Of a stretch of DNA of 32,825 nt, positions 1-8,516 are shown piece after piece (position 1 is the stretch's first letter; every line of letters starts with the position of its first letter). The DNA lies in the NCBI GenBank assembly GCA_020053015.1, contig JAGVNY010000262.1, positions 1-32,825 on the forward strand, written 5' to 3'. A program made the position numbers and the translations under genes. Under the pieces are notes generated by a model that saw only the letters and a list, made by a program, of their open reading frames with translations, made no database searches and was not told the origin of the DNA. Source of the DNA: Candidatus Zixiibacteriota bacterium. GTDB lineage: Bacteria; Zixibacteria; MSB-5A5; JAABVY01; JAHJOQ01.

Positions 1-72
1 GCAGAACCGCGATTCAATCCTGCTGGGAAGGCAAAGCTGAATTCCTCACACGGTTTCGTTCGGATTCCTTGA
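1..72 (+). CDS. Possible C-terminal tail of an upstream gene
   Basis: Frame 1 is open from the window edge for 23 codons and stops with TGA at 70-72. The peptide ends in HGFVRIP. This could be the end of a gene that begins outside the window, and the next gene would then start 34 bp downstream. A 23-codon open stretch is common by chance, and I do not recognise the peptide. Very low confidence. Confidence 0.2.
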   Translation, partial: AEPRFNPAGKAKLNSSHGFVRIP

Positions 73-106
73 CAGCCGACCATCTACTCGGTATCATCCG
101 CTGAAC

Positions 107-1036
107 TTGGATACCGAGAGAAAAAAAACCAAAGTCTGGATACGAGTTGTTCAGATCATCGTCGTCGCGGCGCTGCTTTATTTCATCTGGAGCATGGTAT
201 CGCGCAACTGGGGAGAAATACGAGGCCACGAATGGCATGTCAATTATCTGCTCCTGGCACTGTCGATAATCACTATGGTTGCTGCGCTATTCGTGATGAG
301 CTCGGCTCTTTCAATAATCTTTCGTCTCTTCTCGCACGAAGTGCCGCTTCTCAAAGCTTACAAGATTGCATATCTCTCTCAACTTGGCAGATATATTCCG
401 GGCAAGATCTGGCAGGTGTTCGGCATGATATATCTTGCGGGCAAGGAGGGTATGTCGCGCACGGAGGCTATTTCGAGCTTTGCGCTCGGTCAACTGCTGA
501 GCGTCCCGCCGTCGATTCTGGTGAGCACGATGATCTTCGTCCTTCCGGCGCCATACTCGCTGCAAGCATTCGACCTTTCGTCACTTGCCGTTGTGCTCGG
601 AGTTGTGGTCATTGGATCGCTCGTGGTCATATTCAAATCCCAGTGGCTGCAAGTGGCGCTGAGTTTCGTCGCGGCTCGTCTTGGAGGCAAGCCTATCGAG
701 TTCCGGTTGCAGAAATCGATTGGAGTGCGAATCCTTTTGGTTTATTTTGTTGCATGGACTCTCTACGGTTTGGCGTTCTACCTGTTCTTGATCTCGGTTT
801 CAGATTTTCCGGTTGGCCATGTTTTGCAGGCGACTGCCCTGTTTTGTGCGGCGTACGTGATCGGTTATTGGAGCGTTTTCGCGCCCGGCGGAATCGGCGT
901 GAGGGAAGCGGTTTTGGTGCTGCTTCTCGGTCCATACTTGGGTACAGGCGTGGCAGCCGCAGTTGCAGCCCTCGCAAGAATCTGGTCGGTCGTCGGCGAG
1001 GTCATCGCATCTTTGATCGCTGTCAAGATCAAGTGA
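107..1036 (+). CDS. Flippase-like integral membrane protein (LPG synthase TM / UPF0104 family)
   Basis: The 309-residue protein has about eight hydrophobic segments, the first at residues 10-31. It carries two family hallmarks: GRYIPGKIWQ (94-103) and PGGIGVRE (260-267). These match the membrane domain of lysylphosphatidylglycerol synthase/AglD-type proteins (PF03706), found in lipid flipping or next to glycosyltransferases. The cytoplasmic aminoacyl-transferase domain of MprF is absent. Adjacent glycosyltransferase genes suggest a role in moving or using lipid-linked sugars, but the substrate is unknown. The start is uncertain: TTG at 107 places the first membrane helix properly but has no clear ribosome-binding site, and the next ATG (194) would remove that helix. 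It is the first gene of a tight 12-gene run. Confidence 0.82.
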   Translation: MDTERKKTKVWIRVVQIIVVAALLYFIWSMVSRNWGEIRGHEWHVNYLLLALSIITMVAALFVMSSALSIIFRLFSHEVPLLKAYKIAYLSQLGRYIPGKIWQVFGMIYLAGKEGMSRTEAISSFALGQLLSVPPSILVSTMIFVLPAPYSLQAFDLSSLAVVLGVVVIGSLVVIFKSQWLQVALSFVAARLGGKPIEFRLQKSIGVRILLVYFVAWTLYGLAFYLFLISVSDFPVGHVLQATALFCAAYVIGYWSVFAPGGIGVREAVLVLLLGPYLGTGVAAAVAALARIWSVVGEVIASLIAVKIK

Positions 1037-1047
1037 AAGGGTCGTGA

Positions 1048-3501
1048 ATGTCGAAGAAGAAGGGTACTAAAGGCGCTGCGGAACAGAGGATCGCAACGGG
1101 AGCCCGGCAGTCGGCGTGGGACCGGCTGTTCGACTCTCCATACTACTTCCTCTATTACTGCGCAGCGATCGGCATTTTGACCGTCATACTCTTCAGCAAG
1201 TTCATCTTCTCGGACATGATGCTCTTCGGATCAGATACGCTGCTTGCAGGTGTGTTCTTCCGTGAATTCTTCGTCGAGTATTTCAAAGCTCATGGCGCCG
1301 TTCCGCCATGGAACCCTTTTATTTTCGGCGGGCTGCCATTCGTGGACGCGTTTCACGGCGACATATTCTACCCTATCAGCTTCGCTTTCAAAATGGTGTT
1401 TCCGCTTTTCCGCGCTCTGGGATGGGTGCTTGTGTTCCACGTGTTTCTTGCCGGTGTTGCCATGTATCTCTGCGTGCGCGCATTCAAACTGGGACGGCTT
1501 GCGGCTTCAATTGCAGGCATATTTTACATGTTTGCGCCGTATCTGGTGTCTCTCGTCGCCCCGGGGCATGATGGCAAGATGTTTGTGACCGCGCTTTTCC
1601 CATTTGCCATGATGTTCCTCGAGCGCGGAATGGAGAAGCGAACATATCTCGACTTCGTCGGCCTCGGAGTGATCATAGGTCTGATCATTCTGACGCCACA
1701 CCCGCAGATGGCCTATTTCGCGTTGTGGGGTATTGGCTCATATTTCCTTTTCAAGCTGATTACGCGCTATCTCAGAGAACGCTCCTCTCGGACCGCGGCT
1801 CTTCTGTGTGGCTTCTTTGTGCTCGCGATAGTTCTCGGCCTTGCCCTGTCCGCGATTCAGTTCTATCCTGGATACAAGTATGTCAAGGACTTTTCGCCGC
1901 GCTCGGGCGAGGGACGAGGCGGATACGAGTGGGCGACGTCGTGGTCGATGCACTTCGAGGAGCTGATCGGGACAGCGGTTCCGTTGTTTGCTGGCGTGGA
2001 CAATTCCGACGGCAGGTTCTATTGGGGCCGAAATTACTTCAAAGACAACTCGGAGTACTCTGGAGTTATCCCGCTGATTCTCGCTGCCATTGCTCTTGTC
2101 TTCGCTAAGGACAAGAGAAAATGGTATCTGCTGGGGCTTGGAATGCTGGCTCTGACCTATGCTCTCGGCGGTACAACCCCGCTCTTCCGTCTTTTCTACT
2201 ATCTCGTCCCCAATGTGAAATCGATGAGAGCGCCGGCCATGATAATGTTTCTCTTCTCCTTTTCGTCCATCATGCTTGCAGCGATGTGTGTGGAATATCT
2301 TGAAGGTGAGTTCCGATCCAACAAAGCCGAGCGAAGAAGGAGGCTTGTCAAGATCATGGGCGTGACGGCGGCTGTGTTTGGATTGCTTGCCCTTCTGTTC
2401 ACGGTGTCAGGTGAACAGATGCTTCGCTTGTATCAGGGTATTTTCTATTCCTCGATCACTCCCGAGAAGCAGGAGGTGTCCTTCGCTAACCTCAGCACGA
2501 TACAGGTCAGCTTTTGGTTTGCGGCTGTGCTCATGAGTTTGCTGGCGCTGCTTCTCAGGGGCGTGAGTGAGCGTAAGATGGCGACCGCTGCGCTCGCGCT
2601 GATCGCCGCCATCGGGCTGGTTGACGTCTGGAGGCTCGACTTCAAGTTCATCGATATTCTTGATCCGCGCGAGAGATTCGCGCAGCACCAGTCGGTCGAC
2701 TACCTCAAACCCAAGATCGGCTATGACCGAATTCTTGATATGACCTTCAGGATGTTTCCGTCCAAAGACTATTATGCTTACTTTGGCATCTACCAGGTCG
2801 ACGGCTATCACGGAAACCAATTGGCATCGTACGACAGACTGATAGGTGGATTGAAGCAGAGTCATCTGCATGACAATTACGGCATTCCACAGATGCCGGT
2901 CCTGAATCTTTTGGGAGCGAAATACCTCGTGTATGATTCCGAATATCCGATGCCCGACACGACATTGTTGAAGGTCTTCGACGTGAATCGAATAGCTATC
3001 TACATGAATCGCAATGCGCTTCCGAGAGTGTTTCCTGTGCATGACTACATGGTTGTCGTCGATCCCGACTCGACAGTCGACATCGTGGCCGATCCAAGAT
3101 TCGATCCCAGACGACTTATCATCCTCGATGAGCAACCTCAATTCGAGCCCCAATCGGTTGAATTCTGGTCGAATGAGAGTTGCAGCATTGCCGAGTATGA
3201 GCCGGGCTATGTGAAGCTGTCGGTGTCCCTTGAGAAACCAGGCTTCGTTTGTTTGACCGACCCACACTATCCGGCGTGGAAGGCATCGATAGACAGTGCG
3301 CCGACGAGGATCTATCAAGCGTATGGCGCTCTGCGATCTGTGGGAGTTCCTGAGGGAGAACATACGATTGAGTTCACGTATGAGTCGGAGTTGTATAATA
3401 AATCGAAGGTGATCACTTATTTGAGCATCCTGTTCGTTTTAGGATCGGTCGCGCTGGCATATGTCTATCCACGTTTTCTCCGGGAGAAGAAGGATGCCTG
3501 A
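1048..3501 (+). CDS. YfhO-family multipass membrane glycosyltransferase-like protein
   Basis: This 817-residue polytopic membrane protein matches the YfhO family (PF09586, GT-C-like). A basic cytoplasmic start is followed by a first helix near residues 36-55. The first extracytoplasmic loop contains PPWNPFIFGGLPF and then a GDIFYP element, as in GT-C enzymes that use polyprenyl-phosphate sugars. More than ten hydrophobic segments follow. A large soluble extracytoplasmic domain near the C terminus contains a DPHYPAWKA strand and a GEHTIEFTY strand typical of YfhO proteins, and a last helix lies near 790-808. AAAGG at 1036-1040 is a good ribosome-binding site for the ATG. The following gene encodes a polyprenyl-phosphate-mannose synthase-like enzyme, so it may supply the donor for this protein. 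Donor and acceptor are not known. Confidence 0.85.
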   Translation: MSKKKGTKGAAEQRIATGARQSAWDRLFDSPYYFLYYCAAIGILTVILFSKFIFSDMMLFGSDTLLAGVFFREFFVEYFKAHGAVPPWNPFIFGGLPFVDAFHGDIFYPISFAFKMVFPLFRALGWVLVFHVFLAGVAMYLCVRAFKLGRLAASIAGIFYMFAPYLVSLVAPGHDGKMFVTALFPFAMMFLERGMEKRTYLDFVGLGVIIGLIILTPHPQMAYFALWGIGSYFLFKLITRYLRERSSRTAALLCGFFVLAIVLGLALSAIQFYPGYKYVKDFSPRSGEGRGGYEWATSWSMHFEELIGTAVPLFAGVDNSDGRFYWGRNYFKDNSEYSGVIPLILAAIALVFAKDKRKWYLLGLGMLALTYALGGTTPLFRLFYYLVPNVKSMRAPAMIMFLFSFSSIMLAAMCVEYLEGEFRSNKAERRRRLVKIMGVTAAVFGLLALLFTVSGEQMLRLYQGIFYSSITPEKQEVSFANLSTIQVSFWFAAVLMSLLALLLRGVSERKMATAALALIAAIGLVDVWRLDFKFIDILDPRERFAQHQSVDYLKPKIGYDRILDMTFRMFPSKDYYAYFGIYQVDGYHGNQLASYDRLIGGLKQSHLHDNYGIPQMPVLNLLGAKYLVYDSEYPMPDTTLLKVFDVNRIAIYMNRNALPRVFPVHDYMVVVDPDSTVDIVADPRFDPRRLIILDEQPQFEPQSVEFWSNESCSIAEYEPGYVKLSVSLEKPGFVCLTDPHYPAWKASIDSAPTRIYQAYGALRSVGVPEGEHTIEFTYESELYNKSKVITYLSILFVLGSVALAYVYPRFLREKKDA

Positions 3502-4216
3502 GAAAGCGATAGTCCTTGTTCCAACATACAACGAGAAAGAGAACATTGAGAGGATCATTCCTGAGATACTGAAACAGGATGATCGGCTGTCGGTGCTTGT
3601 GATCGATGACAGTTCGCCAGATGGCACAGGGCAGATCGCAGATCGCATTGCTTCGGGAAATCCTCGGGTGCTTGTTCTCCACAGGACGAAAAAAGAAGGG
3701 CTGGGGCAGGCGTACATTGCCGGATTCCGGTGGGCGCTCGAGCGGGATTTTGACTACGTCTTCGAAATGGATGCCGACTTCTCGCATGATCCCAAGTATC
3801 TGCCGGACTTCCTGAAGGCTATCGCCGATGCCGACATAGTGCTCGGATCGAGGTACATATCGGGCGTGAACGTGGTGAACTGGCCAATGATGCGGTTATT
3901 GCTCTCCTACTATGCGAACGTGTATTCGCGAATTGTCACGGGGATGCCGCTGCGAGATGCGACCGGCGGATTCAAGTGCTTCAAGCGAAGGGTTCTCGAA
4001 GCGATAGACCTCGGCGAGGTCCGTTCAAACGGCTACTCATTTCAGATCGAGATGAGCTATCGGGCTTTCAAGAAGGGTTTCAAGATCATAGAGATCCCCA
4101 TCGTTTTTGTGGATAGAACCGCCGGACAGTCGAAGATGTCGAAGAAGATAGTCAGAGAGGCGATCCTCATGGTCTGGCGATTGCGGCTCTGGAGTCTCTT
4201 TGGCAGGCTCAAGTGA
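3494..4216 (+). CDS. Polyprenyl-phosphate mannose synthase-like glycosyltransferase (GT2, DPM1 type)
   Basis: The 240-residue soluble GT2 enzyme resembles dolichol-phosphate mannosyltransferase. It has the nucleotide-binding start VLVPTYNEKENI (8-19), VIDDSSPDGTG (36-46), the metal-binding DAD (93-95) followed by FSHDP, LGSRYISG (117-124), and the DRTAGQSKMS acceptor-loop motif (207-216). It lacks the C-terminal membrane helices of GtrB or two-domain DPM enzymes, so it is the short DPM1-like form. It probably transfers mannose or another hexose from a nucleotide sugar to polyprenyl phosphate at the inner face of the membrane. The ATG at 3494 has GGGAG seven bases upstream and overlaps the previous gene by 8 bp. 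A start at 3461 would be in frame but has no reason to be preferred. Confidence 0.88.
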   Translation: MPEKAIVLVPTYNEKENIERIIPEILKQDDRLSVLVIDDSSPDGTGQIADRIASGNPRVLVLHRTKKEGLGQAYIAGFRWALERDFDYVFEMDADFSHDPKYLPDFLKAIADADIVLGSRYISGVNVVNWPMMRLLLSYYANVYSRIVTGMPLRDATGGFKCFKRRVLEAIDLGEVRSNGYSFQIEMSYRAFKKGFKIIEIPIVFVDRTAGQSKMSKKIVREAILMVWRLRLWSLFGRLK

Positions 4217-5066
4217 GAGCCATCCCTTGCTCTCGATAATCATCATAAACTATAACACAGGAAGACTCACCGCGAGACTCGTCGAGGCAATTCACAGACT
4301 CGTGACATCGGTCCGCCATGAGCTGATTGTTGTCGACAACGGTTCGTGCGACGGTTCGGTGCGTGTGCTGAAGCGCCGATTCCCACTCCTCACTGTGATT
4401 GAATCGCGGAAGAATCTGGGTTTCGGGAAAGCCGTGAACCTGGCCGTCAGAAGGTCAAGCGGCGAGTTTCTGTGGCTCTTGAACAGCGACTGCCTGCTCA
4501 ACCGAGACATAGTCCCGGTGATGCTTGACTACTTCGGAGCAAACGCGGACGTTGCCGCCGTCACAGGGCGGTTAGTCTCCGCTGATGGCTCGTTTCAGGC
4601 CTCTTGCAGGCGTTTTCCGAACTTTAGCAACGTGTTTCTTTCCCGCCAGTCTCCGCTGTCACGCTTGTTTCCGAGTACGACGTCATATACTCTGCCTGAC
4701 TACAGCGTTCCGACTCCTGTGGATGCCTGCGCGTGTACAAACACGATGATTCGTCGGTCGGCATTCGAGGCGGTCGGCGGTTTCGATGAGCGCTTCTTCA
4801 TGTACTGCGAAGACACCGACATCTGTCGCAGATTTGGTGACCACCGCTGGAAGGTCGTGTATATTCCACACGCCGAAGTCGGGCATCTGTGGGCAAGGAG
4901 TTGGCTCGGCAGTCAGTGGTTGCGGCACTTCTATCACTACCAGTCGATGTCGCGATACTTTCGTAAGCATTTCGAAAGCGACGTGTTCCGACTTGCCATT
5001 CTCGACACTATTCTGGTAATTGGACTTGGGTTGAAGCTGGTTTTCTCGGTCGCGCGCGCGAAGTGA
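4200..5066 (+). CDS. GT2 glycosyltransferase, rhamnosyltransferase (WbbL)-like
   Basis: The 288-residue family 2 glycosyltransferase has SIIIINYNT (12-20), VVDNGSCDGS (44-53), KNLGFGKAVN (71-80), the metal-binding NSD triad (95-97), and the acceptor-site stretch GGFDERFFMYCEDTDICRR (193-211) with E204 and D205. This arrangement is typical of WbbL/rhamnosyltransferase-like enzymes that add a sugar to a lipid-linked or cell-surface glycan. A hydrophobic segment near 266-284 may anchor it to the membrane. The TTG at 4200 has GGAG at 4191-4194 and overlaps the previous gene by 17 bp, which suggests translational coupling. The actual sugar cannot be read from the sequence. Confidence 0.85.
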   Translation: MAGSSESHPLLSIIIINYNTGRLTARLVEAIHRLVTSVRHELIVVDNGSCDGSVRVLKRRFPLLTVIESRKNLGFGKAVNLAVRRSSGEFLWLLNSDCLLNRDIVPVMLDYFGANADVAAVTGRLVSADGSFQASCRRFPNFSNVFLSRQSPLSRLFPSTTSYTLPDYSVPTPVDACACTNTMIRRSAFEAVGGFDERFFMYCEDTDICRRFGDHRWKVVYIPHAEVGHLWARSWLGSQWLRHFYHYQSMSRYFRKHFESDVFRLAILDTILVIGLGLKLVFSVARAK

Positions 5067-6145
5067 CAGTGGTACTAATGCTGACTTATTTCGGGTATCT
5101 TCTCCTTGCCGCCGTGCTGAGTGCGTCCCTCTCCGCTGCTTCGATTTGGTTCAGCAGACGATACGGCTTGTTCGATCATCCGTCTGTGCGGAAGAGACAT
5201 GCTGCACCGATGCCACATTTCGGCGGTGTCGCTATCTTCACGTCATTTATAGCGGTCTTCGTCTTCGCCGCCATGCGCTCGGACGCCGTGACGTCGGAAC
5301 TGGCGGGGCAGTTGCCCGCCGTCATCGCGGCGTGCTCGGTAGTGTTCGTGACAGGATTGATCGACGACATCAGACCGCTCGGGGTGATAGCGAAATTGAC
5401 AGGTCAACTTGTTGCCGCGATGCTCATCATCGCAGCAGGCTTTGTCATTCCCAGGTTTCACGTCCCGTTCTGGGGCGGAATAGAGTTAGGGTGGGTGTCC
5501 TATCCTGTGACTGCGCTCTGGATTGTGACTCTCTCGAACAGCATCAATCTGATCGACGGTCTCGATGGATTGGCTGGCTCAGTTTCGATCGTGGTCTGCT
5601 TTGGATTGCTGATTACCGGGATTCTGCTTGGGGTTGATGCCGTTGTACTGATTTCCATATGCGCGGCAGGCGCGATAGCCGGATTCTTGCCATTCAATCT
5701 CTCGCCAGCGAAGCTTTTCATGGGGGATTCAGGAGCGCTCTTCCTCGGGTTCGTCTTTTCGCTCGTCGCAGTGATTTGCCCGATCAAAAGCTACACAGCA
5801 GCGGCCATGTTCGTTCCGATTCTCGCGGTAGGTGTGCCTGTTATCGAGGTCATAGTGAGTTTCTTCAGACGGACTCTGTCCGGGCAGCGGTTCTACGTCG
5901 GAGACAACAGACACATCTACAATGTCCTCCAGGAGTTCGGCCTGAGTCAAAGAAGAACGGTTATTCTGTTGTCGATTGTATCACTTGCGTTTACAGCGTT
6001 CATCCCGGCGCTTTTTTGGTTTGACCGAAGGGCTGTTTTTTCTATATTCGTGATATTTGTGTTGATTTTGCTCGGATCGTTCCTTGTATTGAAGCTCAGG
6101 AGAAATCGGGGTCAGCGACATGGCAAACCCAACGGTGGTGCTTGA
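5063..6145 (+). CDS. WecA/TagO-like polyprenyl-phosphate sugar-1-phosphate transferase
   Basis: This 360-residue multipass membrane enzyme belongs to the MraY/WecA superfamily (PF00953). It starts a lipid-linked glycan by joining a UDP-linked sugar phosphate to undecaprenyl phosphate. Seen motifs are the DD pair (101-102), [11 protein letters not shown] (162-172) and MGDSG (220-224). The loop that normally reads H-x-H-H-R is HIYN here (284-287), within [12 protein letters not shown], followed by the usual GLSQRR. The GTG at 5063 overlaps the previous stop in a GTGA arrangement. Other possible starts are GTG 5069 and ATG 5078, and none has a strong ribosome-binding site. Position and neighbours fit the first step of an O-antigen-like or surface glycan, not MraY. 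Confidence 0.88.
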   Translation: MTVVLMLTYFGYLLLAAVLSASLSAASIWFSRRYGLFDHPSVRKRHAAPMPHFGGVAIFTSFIAVFVFAAMRSDAVTSELAGQLPAVIAACSVVFVTGLIDDIRPLGVIAKLTGQLVAAMLIIAAGFVIPRFHVPFWGGIELGWVSYPVTALWIVTLSNSINLIDGLDGLAGSVSIVVCFGLLITGILLGVDAVVLISICAAGAIAGFLPFNLSPAKLFMGDSGALFLGFVFSLVAVICPIKSYTAAAMFVPILAVGVPVIEVIVSFFRRTLSGQRFYVGDNRHIYNVLQEFGLSQRRTVILLSIVSLAFTAFIPALFWFDRRAVFSIFVIFVLILLGSFLVLKLRRNRGQRHGKPNGGA

Positions 6146-7085
6146 GTTCGAAAAGCCAATTGTGGAACTCGAGAAGAAGATTCTCGAGATGCGCGAATTT
6201 GCGCAGGGGGAGTCTATTGAGTTAACCCGTGAAATCGAGAGTCTCGAGCGGAAACTCGATAAGCTCACTCGCGAGATATATTCAGGCCTTTCTCGATGGC
6301 AGAGGGTTCAGCTTGCTCGGCATCCCCGCCGCCCATACACGCTCGACTACATTGAACACCTGACGGAAGGCTTCGTCGAGCTGCACGGTGACCGGGGATT
6401 CGCCGACGACAAAGCCGTCGTGTGTGGTCCGGCGTTCTTTCGAGGTCGAAAAGTCATGATAATTGGCCAACAGAAGGGACGAGACACGAAGACGAAGCTC
6501 TACCGCAATTTCGGCATGATGCACCCGGAGGGATATCGCAAAGCGCTCAGAATGATGAAACTTGCCGAGAAATTCGATCTGCCTGTGCTCATTTTCATAG
6601 ACACACCCGGCGCCTTTCCAGGCCTGGGAGCTGAAGAACGCGGGCAGGCTGAAGCGATAGCGAAGAACATCAAGGAGATGGCGCGGCTGCGCGTGCCGAT
6701 CGTGATTTCAATCATCGGCGAGGGGGCATCGGGAGGAGCGCTGGGAATCGGAGTAGGCGACGTTATCCTGATGATGGAGAATTCGTGGTATTCTGTTATA
6801 TCGCCGGAGGGATGCGCAGCGATACTATGGCGCGATTCGGCAAAAGCTCCAGACGCCGCAGAGGCGCTGCGGCTCGCTTCAGGCGACCTGCTGCAATTGA
6901 ATGTCATTGATTCAATTGTGCCCGAGCCATCGGGGGGCGCACATCGAGATCACAAGGGCGCTGCCGAGACTCTCGGGGCTGCAATTGAGGAGGTGCTCGG
7001 ATCGTTGCTGGGTCTAAGCACAGAGGACCTACTGCAGCGGAGGCTGGAGAAATTCAGGAACATGGGCGTGTTCTACCATGCTTAG
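6120..7085 (+). CDS. accA: Acetyl-CoA carboxylase carboxyltransferase subunit alpha
   Basis: The 321-residue protein is full length for AccA. It begins with a charged helical region (about 7-60), then has the Zn-independent alpha carboxyltransferase fold with [55 protein letters not shown] and the [12 protein letters not shown] stretch. With AccD it moves CO2 from carboxybiotin to acetyl-CoA to form malonyl-CoA for fatty-acid synthesis. accD, accB and accC are not in the window. The ATG at 6120 lies 26 bp inside the upstream glycosyltransferase gene, so expression is probably coupled. It links envelope glycan genes upstream to wall-growth genes downstream. Confidence 0.97.
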   Translation: MANPTVVLEFEKPIVELEKKILEMREFAQGESIELTREIESLERKLDKLTREIYSGLSRWQRVQLARHPRRPYTLDYIEHLTEGFVELHGDRGFADDKAVVCGPAFFRGRKVMIIGQQKGRDTKTKLYRNFGMMHPEGYRKALRMMKLAEKFDLPVLIFIDTPGAFPGLGAEERGQAEAIAKNIKEMARLRVPIVISIIGEGASGGALGIGVGDVILMMENSWYSVISPEGCAAILWRDSAKAPDAAEALRLASGDLLQLNVIDSIVPEPSGGAHRDHKGAAETLGAAIEEVLGSLLGLSTEDLLQRRLEKFRNMGVFYHA

Positions 7086-7242
7086 TGAGGATCTGCGTAA
7101 AATGCTCGCCTGTCCGCAATGCAAGGGTGCGCTTCGGTACGAGTCGGAACGAGATAGCCTTGTGTGCGACCGGTGTAGGCTGATATATGCTGTCAAAGAC
7201 GACATCCCCATAATGGTCGTCAAAGAAGCCGAGAGCTTCTGA
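7078..7242 (+). CDS. Trm112-like small zinc-ribbon protein
   Basis: This 54-residue gene overlaps the end of accA by 8 bp. The peptide has [10 protein letters not shown] (10-19) and a second pair CDRC (30-33), then [12 protein letters not shown] (35-46). That is the Trm112/YcaR pattern (PF03966): two Cys pairs forming a zinc ribbon and a conserved Y-x-(V/I)-x-x-x-I-P end. Family members activate partner methyltransferases or are found next to lipid A and envelope genes; the partner here is unknown. No strong ribosome-binding site is seen, which fits coupling to accA. Length and motif are normal for the family. Confidence 0.85.
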   Translation: MLSEDLRKMLACPQCKGALRYESERDSLVCDRCRLIYAVKDDIPIMVVKEAESF

Positions 7243-7262
7243 AGTCATCAAAGGAGAGAAGG

Positions 7263-7715
7263 ATGAAGTTGTCGAAATTCTCGTCAGAGGATCTGATCAC
7301 TTTCGAGATAAAGAGCACTGAGAAGGAGGGTGTGATCCGAGAGCTGGTGGAGCTTGCAGCGAAGTCGAATCTTGTGAAGGACAAGACCGAGCTTTACAAC
7401 GATGTAATTGAACGCGAGAATCTGGTTACTACCGGCGTCGGATATGGTGTAGCTTTCCCACACGCCAAGACCAGATCCGTGCGCGGGATCGTCATAGCTT
7501 TCGGCAGGTCCGACAAAGGCATCGACTTCGAAGCTATGGACAAGAAACTGGTCTATTTACTCTTCTTGATTGCAGCGCCTGAGGACGCCATCGGCGCCCA
7601 CTTAAATGTGATGGCTCGCCTGTCCTTCATTATGAAGAGCGAGGAGAATCGCGAGAAGTTAATGAACGTCAAGAGCCCGGGAGAACTTCTCCAGATCTTA
7701 GACACTGTGGAATAA
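7263..7715 (+). CDS. PTS EIIA domain protein (fructose/nitrogen type)
   Basis: The 150-residue protein is a single EIIA domain of the fructose/mannitol/PtsN family (PF00359). The phosphoacceptor histidine is H67 in GVAFPHAKT (62-70), preceded by the expected ERENLVTTGVGYG, and VYLLFLIAAP forms the later strand. No EIIB or EIIC is nearby, so a sugar-transport role is unlikely and a regulatory PtsN-like role is more plausible. AAAGGAG at about 7249-7255 gives a strong ribosome-binding site. The gene sits directly before mreC, where mreB is found in many bacteria. Confidence 0.9.
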   Translation: MKLSKFSSEDLITFEIKSTEKEGVIRELVELAAKSNLVKDKTELYNDVIERENLVTTGVGYGVAFPHAKTRSVRGIVIAFGRSDKGIDFEAMDKKLVYLLFLIAAPEDAIGAHLNVMARLSFIMKSEENREKLMNVKSPGELLQILDTVE

Positions 7716-7723
7716 TCTCTTAG

Positions 7724-8512
7724 ATGAAATGGATTTCGCCTCTTCTATCTAAAGAGAAGGCGTTAAGAACGAGCCTGATTCTCGCCGGCATCAGTCTCAC
7801 CTACCTTCTTCTCCCTCACGGGACTAAAGGACTCATGTCTTCGGCTCTGCAGGGCGTCTACTCACCTTTCTACGGCCTTTCGAATCGAGTGACGGATCTG
7901 TTTCAGGTGTATGAGGAGAATCTGCAGCTTAAGGACACGATTACGCATCAGATGCTGCATCTTGCGATGCTCGGTGAGGAGCGCAAAGAGAACTCAAGGC
8001 TCAGGTCGTTGCTCGGTTTTCGGGAAACAATTCAGTACGATCTTGTTGCGGCGGAGCTGATTACGCTTGATCCGAAACGTCGTCAGAATGCCGTAATTGT
8101 CGAAACACGATACGGGACGGGGGTGTCGCCGGACTTGCCGGTTGTCAACACCAACGGCTTAGTAGGCAAGACTTCATCCGTGACCAGCGAGCAGGTGAGT
8201 GTGGAGCTGCTGACCTCTCCGAACTGTCGGGTGGCGGCGCGCGATGCGAACACCAGAACTCTGGGGATCATCCGTTGGGAGGGGGGCAAGCTTCTGCGTC
8301 TCGACAACGTATCTTACTCGGATAGCGTTTCTGAAGGAGATACGATTATCACGTCAGGATTAGGAGGCCTGTTTCCAGAGAGCCTCCCGATAGGCATAAT
8401 CGATACGGTTTACGCAGGCGAGTCACCGTTCTTTCGAACGGTGGAAGTTAGACCCTTCGTCGATTTCGGAGCGCTTGACGAGTTGATGATACTCAAGCAA
8501 TCGGGATTCTGA
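7724..8512 (+). CDS. mreC: Rod shape-determining protein MreC
   Basis: The 262-residue protein has a short cytoplasmic start, one membrane helix (about 16-31), a coiled coil (about 58-98, ending KENSRLRSLLGF) and the periplasmic beta domain of MreC (PF04085) with VVNTNGLVGK and TSGLGGLFPESLPIG. MreC scaffolds the elongasome and activates PBP2-RodA. It lies 8 bp after the EIIA gene and 4 bp before mreD. No real Shine-Dalgarno site precedes the ATG; AATAAT at 7711-7716 is a weak promoter-like hexamer just upstream. Confidence 0.95.
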   Translation: MKWISPLLSKEKALRTSLILAGISLTYLLLPHGTKGLMSSALQGVYSPFYGLSNRVTDLFQVYEENLQLKDTITHQMLHLAMLGEERKENSRLRSLLGFRETIQYDLVAAELITLDPKRRQNAVIVETRYGTGVSPDLPVVNTNGLVGKTSSVTSEQVSVELLTSPNCRVAARDANTRTLGIIRWEGGKLLRLDNVSYSDSVSEGDTIITSGLGGLFPESLPIGIIDTVYAGESPFFRTVEVRPFVDFGALDELMILKQSGF

Positions 8513-8516
8513 TCCA

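Noticed and set aside
2407-3363. 318-codon minus-strand open frame inside the YfhO gene
   Set aside because: It is fully antisense to a convincing membrane protein and shows no membrane, fold or motif pattern of its own.
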